DNA from: Vibrio sp. CK2-1 | GTDB lineage: Bacteria; Pseudomonadota; Gammaproteobacteria; Enterobacterales; Vibrionaceae | Assembly (NCBI RefSeq): GCF_021726515.1 | Contig: NZ_JAKKCJ010000001.1 | Location: 1,026,137 to 1,090,136 of the forward strand | DNA length: 64,000 bases | Direction: 5' to 3' | In this document: positions 1-9,348 of the stretch, one piece after another | Position numbering within the stretch: position 1 is the first letter of the stretch | How the letters are laid out: each line of letters begins with the position of its first letter | Notes under the pieces: generated by a model | What the model was told of the DNA's origin: nothing | Seen by the model: the letters and a program-made list of their open reading frames with translations, nothing else | Database searches by the model: none | Made by a program: the position numbers and the translations under genes

Positions 1-69
1 TCCATCTATTCCTCATTTAGTATATAATCCCGCCTCAGATTTACTTTATTAAAGCGATACCGGAACCCT

Positions 70-1719
70 ATGGATACCTTGATCTTCAAACTAAAAAATA
101 TCGAAAAGCAAAACTACCGTGCTTACCAACAAATCAAAGGTCAGTATGATTTCACTGATTTCGATCTTTTTATCGATACCGTTCAAGGTGACCCACATGC
201 TACCGCCTCTCGCTTACGTGCTCGCCGAGCGTGGTCTCTAACGGATTTACAGTGGTTATTGGAACAATCTGAAGACTACCAACGCGCCGCACGTGACTAT
301 ATTGCTCGCTACTTTTCACAGCTTGCGCAGCCTGAAGCCTCTGTAGACATCGCCTTTAATGGCCAAAGCGTACTTGATCACACTGCCGTTGTGTTTGACC
401 AAGAAGGTATTGAGCTACGTTTTCGCGTCAATCTACCTGCCGATGGTCGTCAAATCCTCGGTAAGAAAGCGATTAACATTTTAACTTTCCACCTGCCTAA
501 ATTTATCCGTCGCGCGACGATTGCGCGTGAAATAGATATGGATGCGTTGAAGCGCCATTGTGAAGTAGTCGAAGATCAAGTTGCCCTACGCAAGCAACTA
601 GCAGAAAACAATCTAGTGGCTTTTGTTGCTGATGGCAGCGTGCTTCCTCGCGTATCTGGAGATTGCGATCTACCAATGAAAGAAGCGGTGACCTTTGCGG
701 CGCCTGAATCTCTAGCCATTGAACTAAATACTCCTCATAAAGGCAAAATTCGCGGTTTAGGTATTCCAAAAGGCATCACGTTAATTGTCGGTGGCGGTTT
801 CCACGGTAAATCAACCCTACTGACAGCGATTGAACGTTCTATCTACGATCATATTCCAACAGATGGTCGTGAATACATTGTCACGGATCCACAAGCGATG
901 AAGATTCGCGCAGAAGATGGCCGTAGTGTTCACCATTTGAATTTATCTAACTACATCAACCATTTGCCGATGGGTAAAGACACGACTGATTTCTCCACTC
1001 AAGATGCTTCTGGCTCTACTTCTCAAGCGGCTTGGTTACAAGAATCTCTTGAAGCGGGTGCCACTACGCTGTTAATTGATGAAGATACCTCCGCGACTAA
1101 CTTCATGATCCGTGATGAGCGCATGCAAGCATTGGTCAGTAAGGGCGATGAACCGATCACTCCATTAGTCGATCGAATTGGTCAATTGCGTGATGAGCAA
1201 GGCGTTTCTTCAATTATCGTAATGGGCGGCTCAGGCGATTACTTTGATGTGGCCGATACCGTGATTCAAATGCACGACTACCAAGCATTGGATGTAACGG
1301 TTAAGGCAAAAGAAGTGGTTAAACAGCACCCTAGCCAGCGACAACTCGAATCAGAAAGTGAACTTGTTCAGCACCCTGCTCGTGCCTTTAATAATACTTG
1401 CTTGACCAAAATCTTAGCGGAAGGAAAGTTTCGAATTCAAGGGAAAGGCACTCATACCTTACGTTTTGGTAAAGAGCACATTGATGTTTCTGCACTTGAG
1501 CAAATTGAATCGACAAGTGAGCTGAACGCGATTGGCTGGTTATGGTTCCAACTGTCTCAACAGCCGGGTTGGAGCAAAGATCCATCAAAGATCTTTAATA
1601 ACGCCCTAAACCAAGATTGGTATCAAACGATGCCGAAAAATGGTGACCTAGCCAAACCAAGAACCTTAGATGTAATGGCTGTTTTAAACCGTTTACGTAA
1701 AGCGCAATTTAAAGCTTAA
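70..1719 (+). CDS. ABC_ATPase-family P-loop protein
   Basis: Predicted cytoplasmic P-loop ATPase of the bacterial ABC_ATPase family (PF09818 type). The family has no settled biochemical role. The 549-residue protein has a Walker A motif GGGFHGKST at residues 241-249 and a Walker B-like segment LLIDED at 334-339, followed by an ABC-like stretch of switch residues. The N-terminal ~200 residues and the C-terminal ~130 residues match no transporter domain, and there is no membrane segment. It is therefore not the ATPase of a visible transporter. The ATG at 70 is used because no in-frame start lies upstream in the window. The next gene follows after 85 bp on the same strand. Family assignment is secure; function is unknown. 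Confidence 0.85.
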   Translation: MDTLIFKLKNIEKQNYRAYQQIKGQYDFTDFDLFIDTVQGDPHATASRLRARRAWSLTDLQWLLEQSEDYQRAARDYIARYFSQLAQPEASVDIAFNGQSVLDHTAVVFDQEGIELRFRVNLPADGRQILGKKAINILTFHLPKFIRRATIAREIDMDALKRHCEVVEDQVALRKQLAENNLVAFVADGSVLPRVSGDCDLPMKEAVTFAAPESLAIELNTPHKGKIRGLGIPKGITLIVGGGFHGKSTLLTAIERSIYDHIPTDGREYIVTDPQAMKIRAEDGRSVHHLNLSNYINHLPMGKDTTDFSTQDASGSTSQAAWLQESLEAGATTLLIDEDTSATNFMIRDERMQALVSKGDEPITPLVDRIGQLRDEQGVSSIIVMGGSGDYFDVADTVIQMHDYQALDVTVKAKEVVKQHPSQRQLESESELVQHPARAFNNTCLTKILAEGKFRIQGKGTHTLRFGKEHIDVSALEQIESTSELNAIGWLWFQLSQQPGWSKDPSKIFNNALNQDWYQTMPKNGDLAKPRTLDVMAVLNRLRKAQFKA

Positions 1720-1804
1720 TCTCATTGGGCTATCTAGAAACCTTTCTTTCTAGGTAGCCTAATATCATTCACTATATCGCCCATCACATTCAAAGTAATT
1801 CAAT

Positions 1805-2308
1805 ATGACGTCTGTAACCAATCTCAAGTATTTGCAAGGCTACCCTGATGCGGTGTTATCTCAGGTAAAAACACTGATTGAGCAAGGTAAGCTCGCCAAA
1901 TGGGTTGAAAACAAATACCCACAAATGCACAACCTGAAAACCGAGAAAGCGTTATACGACTACACTATGGCGATAAAAAATCGTTATTTGAAAAAATCAT
2001 CGCCCCTTTCCAAAGTGATTTACGATCCCAAAATCCATGTCGTCAACCATGCTCTAGGTTTACACACCTTTGTGTCTCGTAATCATGGTGGGAAATTAAA
2101 AGCAAAAAATGAAATTCGGATTGCCTCTATTTTCAAAGACGCACCAGAGCCGTTGCTTAGAATGTTAGTGGTTCATGAATTGGCACACATCAAAGAAAAA
2201 GAGCACAACAAAGCTTTCTATGCCCTTTGCTGTCATATGGAACCGGATTACCACCAGCTAGAATTCGATGCGAGATTGTTTTTGACTTATAAAGAGCTGG
2301 TTAGCTAA
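1805..2308 (+). CDS. YgjP-like zinc metallopeptidase (DUF45/M48-related)
   Basis: Small 167-residue predicted zinc metalloprotease of the YgjP/DUF45 type. The motif HELAH (124-128) supplies two zinc-binding histidines and the catalytic glutamate. It is followed by EKEH with a histidine at 134 and an acidic residue further on, in the arrangement typical of this family. There is no signal peptide or transmembrane segment, so it is likely cytoplasmic. It lies 85 bp after the ABC_ATPase gene on the same strand and may share its transcript. The substrate is unknown for the family. The catalytic motif makes the enzyme class reliable. Confidence 0.85.
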   Translation: MTSVTNLKYLQGYPDAVLSQVKTLIEQGKLAKWVENKYPQMHNLKTEKALYDYTMAIKNRYLKKSSPLSKVIYDPKIHVVNHALGLHTFVSRNHGGKLKAKNEIRIASIFKDAPEPLLRMLVVHELAHIKEKEHNKAFYALCCHMEPDYHQLEFDARLFLTYKELVS

Positions 2309-2351
2309 TAAAAGAGCTTGTCAGCCAATAGCAGCGGAATAAAATTCACCG

Positions 2352-3536
2352 CTAAAACCCAGAACCAACATTAAAATAGAATGCGTTATCATCGTCGCTA
2401 AACGCAAAATCCATCCCGATATTCAAACCAAAGCGACGAGCAATTAAATAACGAAAACCTGCGCCATAAGCCACTTCAGTGTCATCGTATAAATCATAAG
2501 CCTCTTCTGCTACTGAACCCGCTCCAACAAAACCTTGCAACGACCAACGCGGAGTAACTTGCCACATAAGCTGAGTTTGTGCGGTCAGAACATAATCACC
2601 TTGATAACGATAACGAGAGATACCGCGCAAGTTAATATACGGGCGAGCCAATGGTGGCAGGTTTCTGTCTGCATTGGTTAAAGACTGATAATTACCCGCA
2701 ACCCCGAGCGTCCAAGTTTTAGAAAGAGGAATAAAATACTTTCCATCTAAGGTTAAAGTATCGTACTCATAATCACTGCCTAAACCATCGCGATACCATA
2801 AATACTCAGCTTTAGCAGAACCGCCACTAGTAGGATAAAACAGGTTATTTCGAGAGTCATATTGCGCGATCAAACCAAGTGCGGAAGAGGTACTTTCATC
2901 ACCTAATACACGTTGTAAAATATCATTTGCAACGTCTTCTTTCGCCCCTATTTTGGTATGAAACCAAAGCTGAGATACCCCTAGGTATAGATTGGTATCC
3001 GCAACTTTAAACTGCAATTTTTGCAGACCACCAAAGCCTTCTGTCTGGCTTTCAAAAGAAAGATCTTTATCTAAGGGGATTTGATCAAAATGATGATAAA
3101 TATCCATGTTGACATTGATATAGCCGCCCGCTCCCAAATAACGAATGCGGTCATTTAGCCAAGTATGTCGATGACCCCCGCCCAAAAACCATGTGCCATT
3201 TTCAGTCGCCGCCCCACCTAGAATGGTAAAGTTAGGTGGAATAAGGTTCACACCACCATCTGCCGACTCTAGAGCGAGTTTTTTTCTTTTAGCACGTGCT
3301 TCTTTCGATTCATGTAAAAACATGCCCATAAAGCCACCACCGTAGCCAATAGCCGGCTCGGTAAGCACAATAGGAATTGGTAGAAATGCATAAGGGTTTT
3401 CTGCTATTGCCTCGCTCATATCAAACTGACCATCTAATGGATCAGTGAAAGAGGCGGCACTTACTGCTGGAGATATGATAAAAGAGGATGAAAAAAGTAA
3501 ACATATCGCTAGCAGTGACTTAGAACGAGGCATCAT
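2352..3536 (-). CDS. Outer-membrane beta-barrel protein, BamA/TamA (surface antigen D15) type
   Basis: Predicted outer-membrane protein of 394 residues. A signal peptide of about 27 residues ends near VSAAS. The rest has alternating hydrophobic/polar strands and ends in phenylalanine (NVGSGF), the usual C-terminal signature for Bam-dependent insertion. The C-terminal half resembles the Bac_surface_Ag barrel of the Omp85 family. The protein is far shorter than BamA or TamA and shows no POTRA repeats, so it should not be called an assembly factor. The gene stands alone on the minus strand, 87 bp from the NUDIX gene. The barrel prediction is firm; role and partner are unknown. Confidence 0.8.
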   Translation of the reverse strand: MMPRSKSLLAICLLFSSSFIISPAVSAASFTDPLDGQFDMSEAIAENPYAFLPIPIVLTEPAIGYGGGFMGMFLHESKEARAKRKKLALESADGGVNLIPPNFTILGGAATENGTWFLGGGHRHTWLNDRIRYLGAGGYINVNMDIYHHFDQIPLDKDLSFESQTEGFGGLQKLQFKVADTNLYLGVSQLWFHTKIGAKEDVANDILQRVLGDESTSSALGLIAQYDSRNNLFYPTSGGSAKAEYLWYRDGLGSDYEYDTLTLDGKYFIPLSKTWTLGVAGNYQSLTNADRNLPPLARPYINLRGISRYRYQGDYVLTAQTQLMWQVTPRWSLQGFVGAGSVAEEAYDLYDDTEVAYGAGFRYLIARRFGLNIGMDFAFSDDDNAFYFNVGSGF

Positions 3537-3623
3537 ATTTCCTTTGTTGTTCCATAAATTTAATACCTATTTACACACACAATCTTCCGTTGATTATATA
3601 CGCAAATAGTTAGCTTGTTGCGA

Positions 3624-4127
3624 TCATTTCAATTGATTGTGAGTCTCATTTTTACCTTGAATATAACTACCTAGGTGAATACTGCCTACTTTGTGTGATA
3701 CTAACTCGATCACTGCCGCTAAATCGGTAGGAAATGTACGTATACCTGCCAAACTAGTCACCGGCACCCACTCCACCGATTGAATAAATTCTTCATCATT
3801 TAAACCGGCTAGATTGTCAGTGTGTGGTTGTCCTTCAAATTGTTCTATATGATAAAAAAATTCCGCGTTATAACGATTTGCCGTGGTTTCTAAAAACTCT
3901 CGCACACACAACAATTCACCTACCTGAACTTCAAGCCCTACCTCTTCCAAGCATTCCCGTTTAACACAATCTTTGGTGTGCAAATCACAAGCTTCTAAAC
4001 CACCACCTGGCGGGATCCAATATTCACCAGTAAAGTCTTTCACTTTAATCAATAGAACATGCTCATCTTGAACAATGATGCCAGCAGCGCGAATGCGGTG
4101 TTTTGGCGGGTGACTACTCTTCTTCAT
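3624..4127 (-). CDS. NUDIX hydrolase
   Basis: Predicted NUDIX pyrophosphohydrolase of 167 residues, acting on an unidentified nucleoside-diphosphate-linked substrate. The core PPGGGLEACD...RECLEEVGLEV gives the RExxEExGU half of the NUDIX box intact. The glutamate normally eight residues before that arginine is a leucine, with an aspartate one place earlier. The start at 4127 is preferred because GAGG lies 7 nt upstream. The frame stays open to 4235, but the extra residues have no such site and do not look like part of the fold. Divergent from the rbs operon; its promoter must lie next to the RbsR operators. Confidence 0.8.
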   Translation of the reverse strand: MKKSSHPPKHRIRAAGIIVQDEHVLLIKVKDFTGEYWIPPGGGLEACDLHTKDCVKRECLEEVGLEVQVGELLCVREFLETTANRYNAEFFYHIEQFEGQPHTDNLAGLNDEEFIQSVEWVPVTSLAGIRTFPTDLAAVIELVSHKVGSIHLGSYIQGKNETHNQLK

Positions 4128-4248
4128 CTTGGTGCCTCTCGTCCTAAATTTCATAAGCTGTAATGAAGATATCGAATACTCATTAGAAGGTATATTTTTA
4201 TAGTCGTCACCAAAGCTAACTGTGACAGTGATCAATTCCGCACAAAAC

Positions 4249-4266
4249 CATCGAAACGTTTCGATG
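4249..4266. promoter_or_regulatory. RbsR operator 1 (LacI-family palindrome)
   Basis: Perfect 18-bp palindrome CATCGAAACGTTTCGATG, centred on CGAAACGTTTCG, the consensus type for RbsR/PurR-class LacI regulators. It lies 110 bp upstream of rbsD in the divergent region with the NUDIX gene. The rbsR gene is the last gene of the same cluster. Confidence 0.8.
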
Positions 4267-4324
4267 ATCTATTTCACAAAATATTGACCTATAGAATGCA
4301 TTATCTAAAACAATCACTATTCTT

Positions 4325-4342
4325 TATCGAAACGTTTCGCTG
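4325..4342. promoter_or_regulatory. RbsR operator 2
   Basis: Second copy of TCGAAACGTTTCG, with imperfect flanks (ATCGAAACGTTTCGCT), 76 bp from the first and 35 bp before the rbsD start. The TTGACC at 4284-4289 between the operators could be the -35 of the rbs promoter, but I see no good -10 at the right distance. Confidence 0.75.
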
Positions 4343-4376
4343 ATGCCGAATTATAAATCAAACTAGGTGTATCAAT

Positions 4377-4796
4377 ATGAAAAAAAGTGCCCTTCTCAAT
4401 TCTGAACTTTCACATCTGGCAGCCACATTAGGGCATACCGATGAAATTACCATCTGCGATGCTGGGTTACCTATTCCGAACACAACTCGTCGTATTGATT
4501 TAGCACTGACACTTGGCATCCCGACATTTGCTCAAACTGTTGATGTGTTTTTAAAAGAATCACAAATTGAAGGTGTCATTTTGGCAGAAGAATTTAAACA
4601 ATTCAGCCCAGAGCACCACAACGCCCTACTTCAACGAATTGAAGAAGAACAGCAAATAACAGGTAAAGAAATCAGCATTACTTACATCAGCCATGAAGCT
4701 TTTAAATCGAGGACTCATCAAAGTAAAGCCATCATTCGTACGGGTGAATGTACACCTTATGCGAATGTAATCTTTCTATCTGGTGTCACTTTTTAA
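4377..4796 (+). CDS. rbsD: D-ribose pyranase RbsD
   Basis: Cytoplasmic D-ribose pyranase, which interconverts the beta-pyranose and beta-furanose forms of ribose so that ribokinase can use it. The 139-residue length is that of the family. His20 and Asp28 in the GH-x7-D arrangement match the catalytic residues of characterised RbsD. The start ATG has AGGTG about 7 nt upstream. It is the first gene of rbsDACBKR, directly behind two RbsR-type operators, so it is probably repressed by RbsR in the absence of ribose. The stop lies 13 bp before the chosen rbsA start. Confidence 0.95.
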   Translation: MKKSALLNSELSHLAATLGHTDEITICDAGLPIPNTTRRIDLALTLGIPTFAQTVDVFLKESQIEGVILAEEFKQFSPEHHNALLQRIEEEQQITGKEISITYISHEAFKSRTHQSKAIIRTGECTPYANVIFLSGVTF

Positions 4797-4809
4797 GCGA
4801 GTTATGAAT

Positions 4810-6315
4810 ATGACAAAAGCTATTTTAGAGCTCAAACAAATAGAAAAAGCGTTCCCGGGCGTAAAAGCGTTAGATAAAGCGAGCCTTAATGTTTATCCCG
4901 GCCGCGTAATGGCTTTGATGGGCGAAAATGGAGCCGGTAAATCGACACTGATGAAAGTGTTAACAGGTATCTACTCGTTAGATAACGGCAGTATTCATTA
5001 TCAAGGTCACCCCGTTGCATTCAAAGGGCCAAGAGATTCACAGCAAGCTGGAATTAGCATTATTCACCAAGAGCTTAATCTCATACCTGAGATCAGCATT
5101 GCTGAAAACATTTTCCTTGGCCGTGAGATGACCAATGCGTTTGGCCGCATCTTATGGAACCAAATGCACGAAAAAGCGGCTGAGCTACTTGCACGATTAA
5201 ACGTAAAACGTAGCCCAAAAACCTTACTGGGCGATCTAAGCTTAGGCGAGCAACAAATGGTTGAAATCGCCAAAGCCTTATCGTTCGAATCAAAAGTGAT
5301 CATCATGGATGAGCCAACCGATGCATTAACAGATAAGGAAACAGAATTTCTATTTAAAGTGATTAATGAGCTGCGCTCTCAAGGCTGTGGGATCGTTTAT
5401 ATCTCTCACCGTTTAAAAGAGATTTTTGAAATTTGTGACGATATTACCGTATTACGAGACGGAAAATTCATTGGGCAATGCGAAGTAAAAGATACCGATG
5501 AGGATTCACTGATTGAAATGATGGTAGGCCGAAAACTTGAAGAACAATACCCACGTATTGCTGTGCAATCTGATGAAACTCGTCTCTCCGTCAAAGGATT
5601 AACAGGCAAAGGTATTGAAAACATTAGTTTCGATCTCAAGCGCGGTGAAATCTTGGGGGTTTCTGGCTTAATGGGCGCAGGTCGGACAGAGCTCATGAAA
5701 ATGCTCTATGGTGCCCTACCTTACCAGTCTGGAGACATCTTATTAGAGGGCAACAAAATTCATCCAACCTCACCTCAAGAAGGGCTGGCTTGTGGTATCG
5801 CTTATATCTCAGAGGATCGTAAAGGTGATGGTTTAGTACTAGGGCTTTCTGTCAAAGACAACATGACGCTTTCTGCCCTACAACACTTTAGTTCTGGCGC
5901 TCAAATTCAGCATAAAAGTGAAGTCATGGCAGTGGATGACTTTATTGATCTATTTAATATAAAAACGCCAAGCCGCGAACAAATTATCGGAAATCTATCC
6001 GGCGGAAACCAACAAAAAGTGGCGATTGCGAAAGGTTTGATGACTCGACCTAATGTTTTGATTTTGGACGAGCCTACTCGTGGCGTTGACGTTGGCGCCA
6101 AAAAAGAGATCTACCAGTTAATTAATAAATTTAAAGCCGAAGGGATGAGCATCATTCTTGTTTCTTCAGAAATGCCGGAAGTGCTTGGCATGAGTGACCG
6201 GATTTTAGTTATGCATGAAGGCAAAATCAGTGGCGAATTTGACGCCAAACAAGCTAACCAAGAATTACTACTGGCTTGTGCAGTCGGTAAAAACATCAGT
6301 AAGGACGTCGCATGA
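4810..6315 (+). CDS. rbsA: Ribose ABC transporter ATP-binding protein RbsA
   Basis: Double-domain ATPase of the ribose importer, about 501 residues. The N-terminal domain has a full Walker A (GENGAGKST) and signature LSLGEQQM. The C-terminal domain has the degenerate Walker [11 protein letters not shown] usual for RbsA, plus LSGGNQQKV and [11 protein letters not shown]. The start at 4810 is chosen because GCGAG lies 8 nt upstream and the protein then begins MTKAILEL, like other RbsA proteins. An in-frame ATG at 4804 and GTG at 4783 are possible; the GTG would overlap rbsD. The stop overlaps the rbsC start (ATGA), which suggests translational coupling. Confidence 0.95.
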   Translation: MTKAILELKQIEKAFPGVKALDKASLNVYPGRVMALMGENGAGKSTLMKVLTGIYSLDNGSIHYQGHPVAFKGPRDSQQAGISIIHQELNLIPEISIAENIFLGREMTNAFGRILWNQMHEKAAELLARLNVKRSPKTLLGDLSLGEQQMVEIAKALSFESKVIIMDEPTDALTDKETEFLFKVINELRSQGCGIVYISHRLKEIFEICDDITVLRDGKFIGQCEVKDTDEDSLIEMMVGRKLEEQYPRIAVQSDETRLSVKGLTGKGIENISFDLKRGEILGVSGLMGAGRTELMKMLYGALPYQSGDILLEGNKIHPTSPQEGLACGIAYISEDRKGDGLVLGLSVKDNMTLSALQHFSSGAQIQHKSEVMAVDDFIDLFNIKTPSREQIIGNLSGGNQQKVAIAKGLMTRPNVLILDEPTRGVDVGAKKEIYQLINKFKAEGMSIILVSSEMPEVLGMSDRILVMHEGKISGEFDAKQANQELLLACAVGKNISKDVA

Positions 6316-7301
6316 GCAGCAACACTATCAATAAACCCAATACACCAGAACAACCAAAAAAGCCTTTATTGAGCAAGGAATGGTTAATTGAGCAAAAATC
6401 GCTCATTGCCTTGATCTTTTTAATCGTGGTGGTTTCCTTTTTAAACCCTAACTTTTTCACCGTCGACAACATACTCAATATTCTGCGCCAAACCTCCGTT
6501 AGCGCCATTATTGCAGTGGGTATGACTTTGGTTATTTTAACGGCTGGTATCGATTTAAGTGTCGGTTCTGTTCTGGCTTTATGTGGCGCTTTCGCCGCCA
6601 GTTTAATTGCCATGGAAGTACCCGTATTAATTGCTGTTCCAACTGCCCTATTAGCGGGTGCTATTTTAGGTGGTATCAGTGGTGTCATTATCGCCAAGGG
6701 TAAAGTTCAAGCCTTTATTGCAACCTTAGTCACGATGACGCTTTTACGCGGTGTCACAATGGTTTATACCGATGGTCGCCCAATTTCAACTGGCTTTACG
6801 GATGTCGCAGATAACTTTGCTTGGTTTGGTACTGGTTACACACTAGGCATTCCTGTTCCTGTGTGGATCATGGTCTTTGTTTTTGCTGCCGCTTGGTATG
6901 TTTTAAACCACACTCGCTTTGGTCGATACGTTTACGCATTAGGTGGTAACGAATCGGCAACTCGCTTATCTGGCATTAATGTCGACCGAGTAAAAATTGG
7001 TGTCTACGCGATTTGTGGCCTACTTTCAGCTCTTGCGGGTTTGATCGTCACATCACGCTTATCTTCCGCCCAACCAACCGCTGGCATGGGGTATGAGCTC
7101 GATGCGATTGCTGCCGTTGTCGTAGGTGGTACCAGTTTAATGGGTGGCCGTGGCCGCATTATGGGCACCTTAATTGGCGCATTGATTATCGGTTTCTTAA
7201 ACAACGCGTTAAACCTGCTTGATGTATCTTCTTATTACCAAATGATTGCCAAAGCAGTCGTGATTTTATTGGCCGTACTAGTTGATAATAAAAATAAGTA
7301 A
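6312..7301 (+). CDS. rbsC: Ribose ABC transporter permease RbsC
   Basis: Inner-membrane permease of the ribose importer, 329 residues. It has about eight to ten hydrophobic segments and the BPD_transp_2 family signatures, including [14 protein letters not shown] in a cytoplasmic loop and [14 protein letters not shown] near the C-terminus. The start codon overlaps the rbsA stop by four bases. It is expected to form a homodimer with RbsA bound on the cytoplasmic side and to receive ribose from RbsB. Length and order are standard for the family. Confidence 0.95.
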   Translation: MSSNTINKPNTPEQPKKPLLSKEWLIEQKSLIALIFLIVVVSFLNPNFFTVDNILNILRQTSVSAIIAVGMTLVILTAGIDLSVGSVLALCGAFAASLIAMEVPVLIAVPTALLAGAILGGISGVIIAKGKVQAFIATLVTMTLLRGVTMVYTDGRPISTGFTDVADNFAWFGTGYTLGIPVPVWIMVFVFAAAWYVLNHTRFGRYVYALGGNESATRLSGINVDRVKIGVYAICGLLSALAGLIVTSRLSSAQPTAGMGYELDAIAAVVVGGTSLMGGRGRIMGTLIGALIIGFLNNALNLLDVSSYYQMIAKAVVILLAVLVDNKNK

Positions 7302-7374
7302 TTGATTGATAATAAACGTCATTACCGACACTAAGAGCTAACAATAAGCTCCCCTACGATAAAGGAATAACAAC

Positions 7375-8259
7375 ATGAAACTTAAAAAACTGACTACTTT
7401 GCTTTCCGCTGCCATGTTAACCAGTACGATGTCGGTTGCAGCGCAAGCTCAAGATACAATGGCTATTGTGGTATCAACACTAAACAACCCATTCTTCGTG
7501 AGTATGAAAGATGGAGCCGAAGCCAAAGCAAAAGAACTCGGTTACGATCTGATTGTTTTAGATTCGCAAAATGACCCAAGTAAAGAGCTTTCTAATGTCG
7601 AAGATCTTTCGGTTCGAGGTGTAAAAGCGATTCTTATTAACCCAACCGATTCCGACGCGGTTTCTAACGCGATTCGAATTGCTAACCGCGCAAATATCCC
7701 AGTATTAACACTCGATCGTGGCGCAAGCCGTGGTGACGTTGTCAGCCATATTGCTTCTGATAATGTTGCTGGTGGTGAAATGGCGGGTAAATTCATTATT
7801 GAAAAGGTCGGTGAAAAAGCCAAAGTTATTCAACTTGAAGGCATTGCCGGTACTTCCGCCGCTCGTGAACGTGGTGAAGGTTTCATGAACGCTGTGAAAA
7901 ATTCACAACTCGACCTTCTTGCCAGCCAACCTGCTGATTTTGACCGCAGCAAAGGTTTGAATGTAATGGAAAACCTACTCGCGGCTAATGGTGAAGTTCA
8001 AGCAGTATTCGCACAAAATGATGAAATGGCACTTGGCGCTTTACGTGCAGTACAAGCCTCCGGTAAAGAAATTTTAATTGTTGGCTTTGATGGTACCGAT
8101 GATGGTATTGCAGCTGTTAACCGCGGCATGTTAGGCGCAACAATTGCTCAGCAACCAGCCTTAATTGGTGAACTGGGTGTTGCCACTGCAGACAAAGTTT
8201 TAAAAGGTGAGTCAGTGGAAAAAAACATTCCGGTTCCACTTAAAGTTATTACTAAATAA
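7375..8259 (+). CDS. rbsB: Periplasmic ribose-binding protein RbsB
   Basis: Periplasmic D-ribose receptor of 294 residues. A 25-residue signal peptide (basic n-region MKLKK, cleavage after AQA) precedes a peripla_BP fold beginning [15 protein letters not shown]. Ligand-binding landmarks of the family are present, such as LDRGAS and [18 protein letters not shown] lies 7-8 nt before the start. The 73-bp gap after rbsC contains no obvious hairpin. Besides transport, RbsB can act as a chemotaxis ligand carrier in related bacteria; nothing in the window tests this. Confidence 0.95.
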   Translation: MKLKKLTTLLSAAMLTSTMSVAAQAQDTMAIVVSTLNNPFFVSMKDGAEAKAKELGYDLIVLDSQNDPSKELSNVEDLSVRGVKAILINPTDSDAVSNAIRIANRANIPVLTLDRGASRGDVVSHIASDNVAGGEMAGKFIIEKVGEKAKVIQLEGIAGTSAARERGEGFMNAVKNSQLDLLASQPADFDRSKGLNVMENLLAANGEVQAVFAQNDEMALGALRAVQASGKEILIVGFDGTDDGIAAVNRGMLGATIAQQPALIGELGVATADKVLKGESVEKNIPVPLKVITK

Positions 8260-8309
8260 TCACTAATGTGGGGGCTGAACTGCCCTCACTTTCTTCACTG
8301 AAAATGCTC

Positions 8310-8339
8310 ATTGATATGACGTATTTCGGTCATATCAAT
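8310..8339. repeat. Inverted repeat between rbsB and rbsK
   Basis: Perfect 11-bp inverted repeat ATTGATATGAC / GTCATATCAAT around an 8-base loop, 35 bp before the rbsK start. No T-run follows, so it is not a clear terminator. It could stabilise the 3' end of the abundant rbsB message or lower readthrough to rbsK. Confidence 0.7.
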
Positions 8340-8373
8340 TCGTATTTAAACGTTATCGCCATAAGGATGATAT

Positions 8374-9306
8374 ATGAACAAGCTGATCGTTTTAGGTAGT
8401 GTTAATGCCGATCATGTACTTCAAGTCCCCTCTTTCCCTCGCCCAGGTGAAACTCTAATGGGACGTAATTACCAAGTTATTCCTGGTGGAAAAGGAGCTA
8501 ATCAAGCGGTGGCTGCCGCACGTTTAGGTGCAGACATTGGATTTATAGCTTGTGTAGGAAGTGATTCCTTTGGGCAAAATATCATTCAAAGTTTTGCACA
8601 AGATGGTATCAACACTGACTATGTATCTAGCATTCCATCGACTCCTACTGGCGTAGCATTGATCCAAGTCTCTGATGAAGGCGAAAATAGTATTTGCCTC
8701 TCACCAGAAGCCAATAATGCTCTAGACCAAGAACGAGTATCTATTTTTAAAGATCCCATCCAACACTGTGATTATTTACTGCTGCAACTTGAAACCCCTT
8801 TAGATGGTATTGAATCGGCAATCAAATTGGCTAAATCGAGTTCGAATGCTGATATAAAAGTCGTTTTAAACCCAGCTCCAGCGAAAGCATTGCCGGACTC
8901 TATCCTGAATAAAATTGATATTATTACCCCGAATGAAACTGAGGCTGAAGTCTTAACCGGGATTGCTGTCACCGATGATAATTCAGCACAAGCAGCGGCG
9001 AATAATCTCCATGAAAAAGGTATCTCAACCGTAATTATTACCCTAGGTGCTAAAGGTGTATGGCTAAGTGAAAATGGTAAAGGTAAAATTATTCAAGGCT
9101 TTAAAGTAAAAGCGCTGGATACAACCGCCGCTGGAGATACCTTTAATGGCGCTTTTGTTACTGCATTACTTGAAGGCGTTGACACTGTACAAGCGATCTA
9201 TTTCGCACACGCTGCGGCTGCCCTTTCGGTTACACGGTTTGGCGCACAAACCTCCATTCCGACACGACAAGAAACGGATAATTTTTTGGTATCACAATCA
9301 CTTTAA
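8374..9306 (+). CDS. rbsK: Ribokinase RbsK
   Basis: Cytoplasmic PfkB-family kinase of 310 residues that phosphorylates D-ribose to ribose 5-phosphate with ATP. The first PfkB signature (GGKGANQAVAAARLG) and the second (DTTAAGDTFNGAF) are both intact. The catalytic base of the AAGD motif is Asp255, the same position as in the E. coli enzyme. AAGGA precedes the start by about 8 nt. It sits 114 bp after rbsB, with an inverted repeat between them, and 42 bp before rbsR on the same strand. Its product feeds the pentose phosphate pathway; transaldolase is encoded further along at 23280. Confidence 0.95.
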   Translation: MNKLIVLGSVNADHVLQVPSFPRPGETLMGRNYQVIPGGKGANQAVAAARLGADIGFIACVGSDSFGQNIIQSFAQDGINTDYVSSIPSTPTGVALIQVSDEGENSICLSPEANNALDQERVSIFKDPIQHCDYLLLQLETPLDGIESAIKLAKSSSNADIKVVLNPAPAKALPDSILNKIDIITPNETEAEVLTGIAVTDDNSAQAAANNLHEKGISTVIITLGAKGVWLSENGKGKIIQGFKVKALDTTAAGDTFNGAFVTALLEGVDTVQAIYFAHAAAALSVTRFGAQTSIPTRQETDNFLVSQSL

Positions 9307-9348
9307 TTTCGTGTTTAAATTTATTTTCAATCAATAGGGAAACATCAC

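Noticed and set aside
2352..3536. Calling the D15-type barrel protein BamA or TamA
   Set aside because: It lacks POTRA domains and is less than half the length of those proteins.
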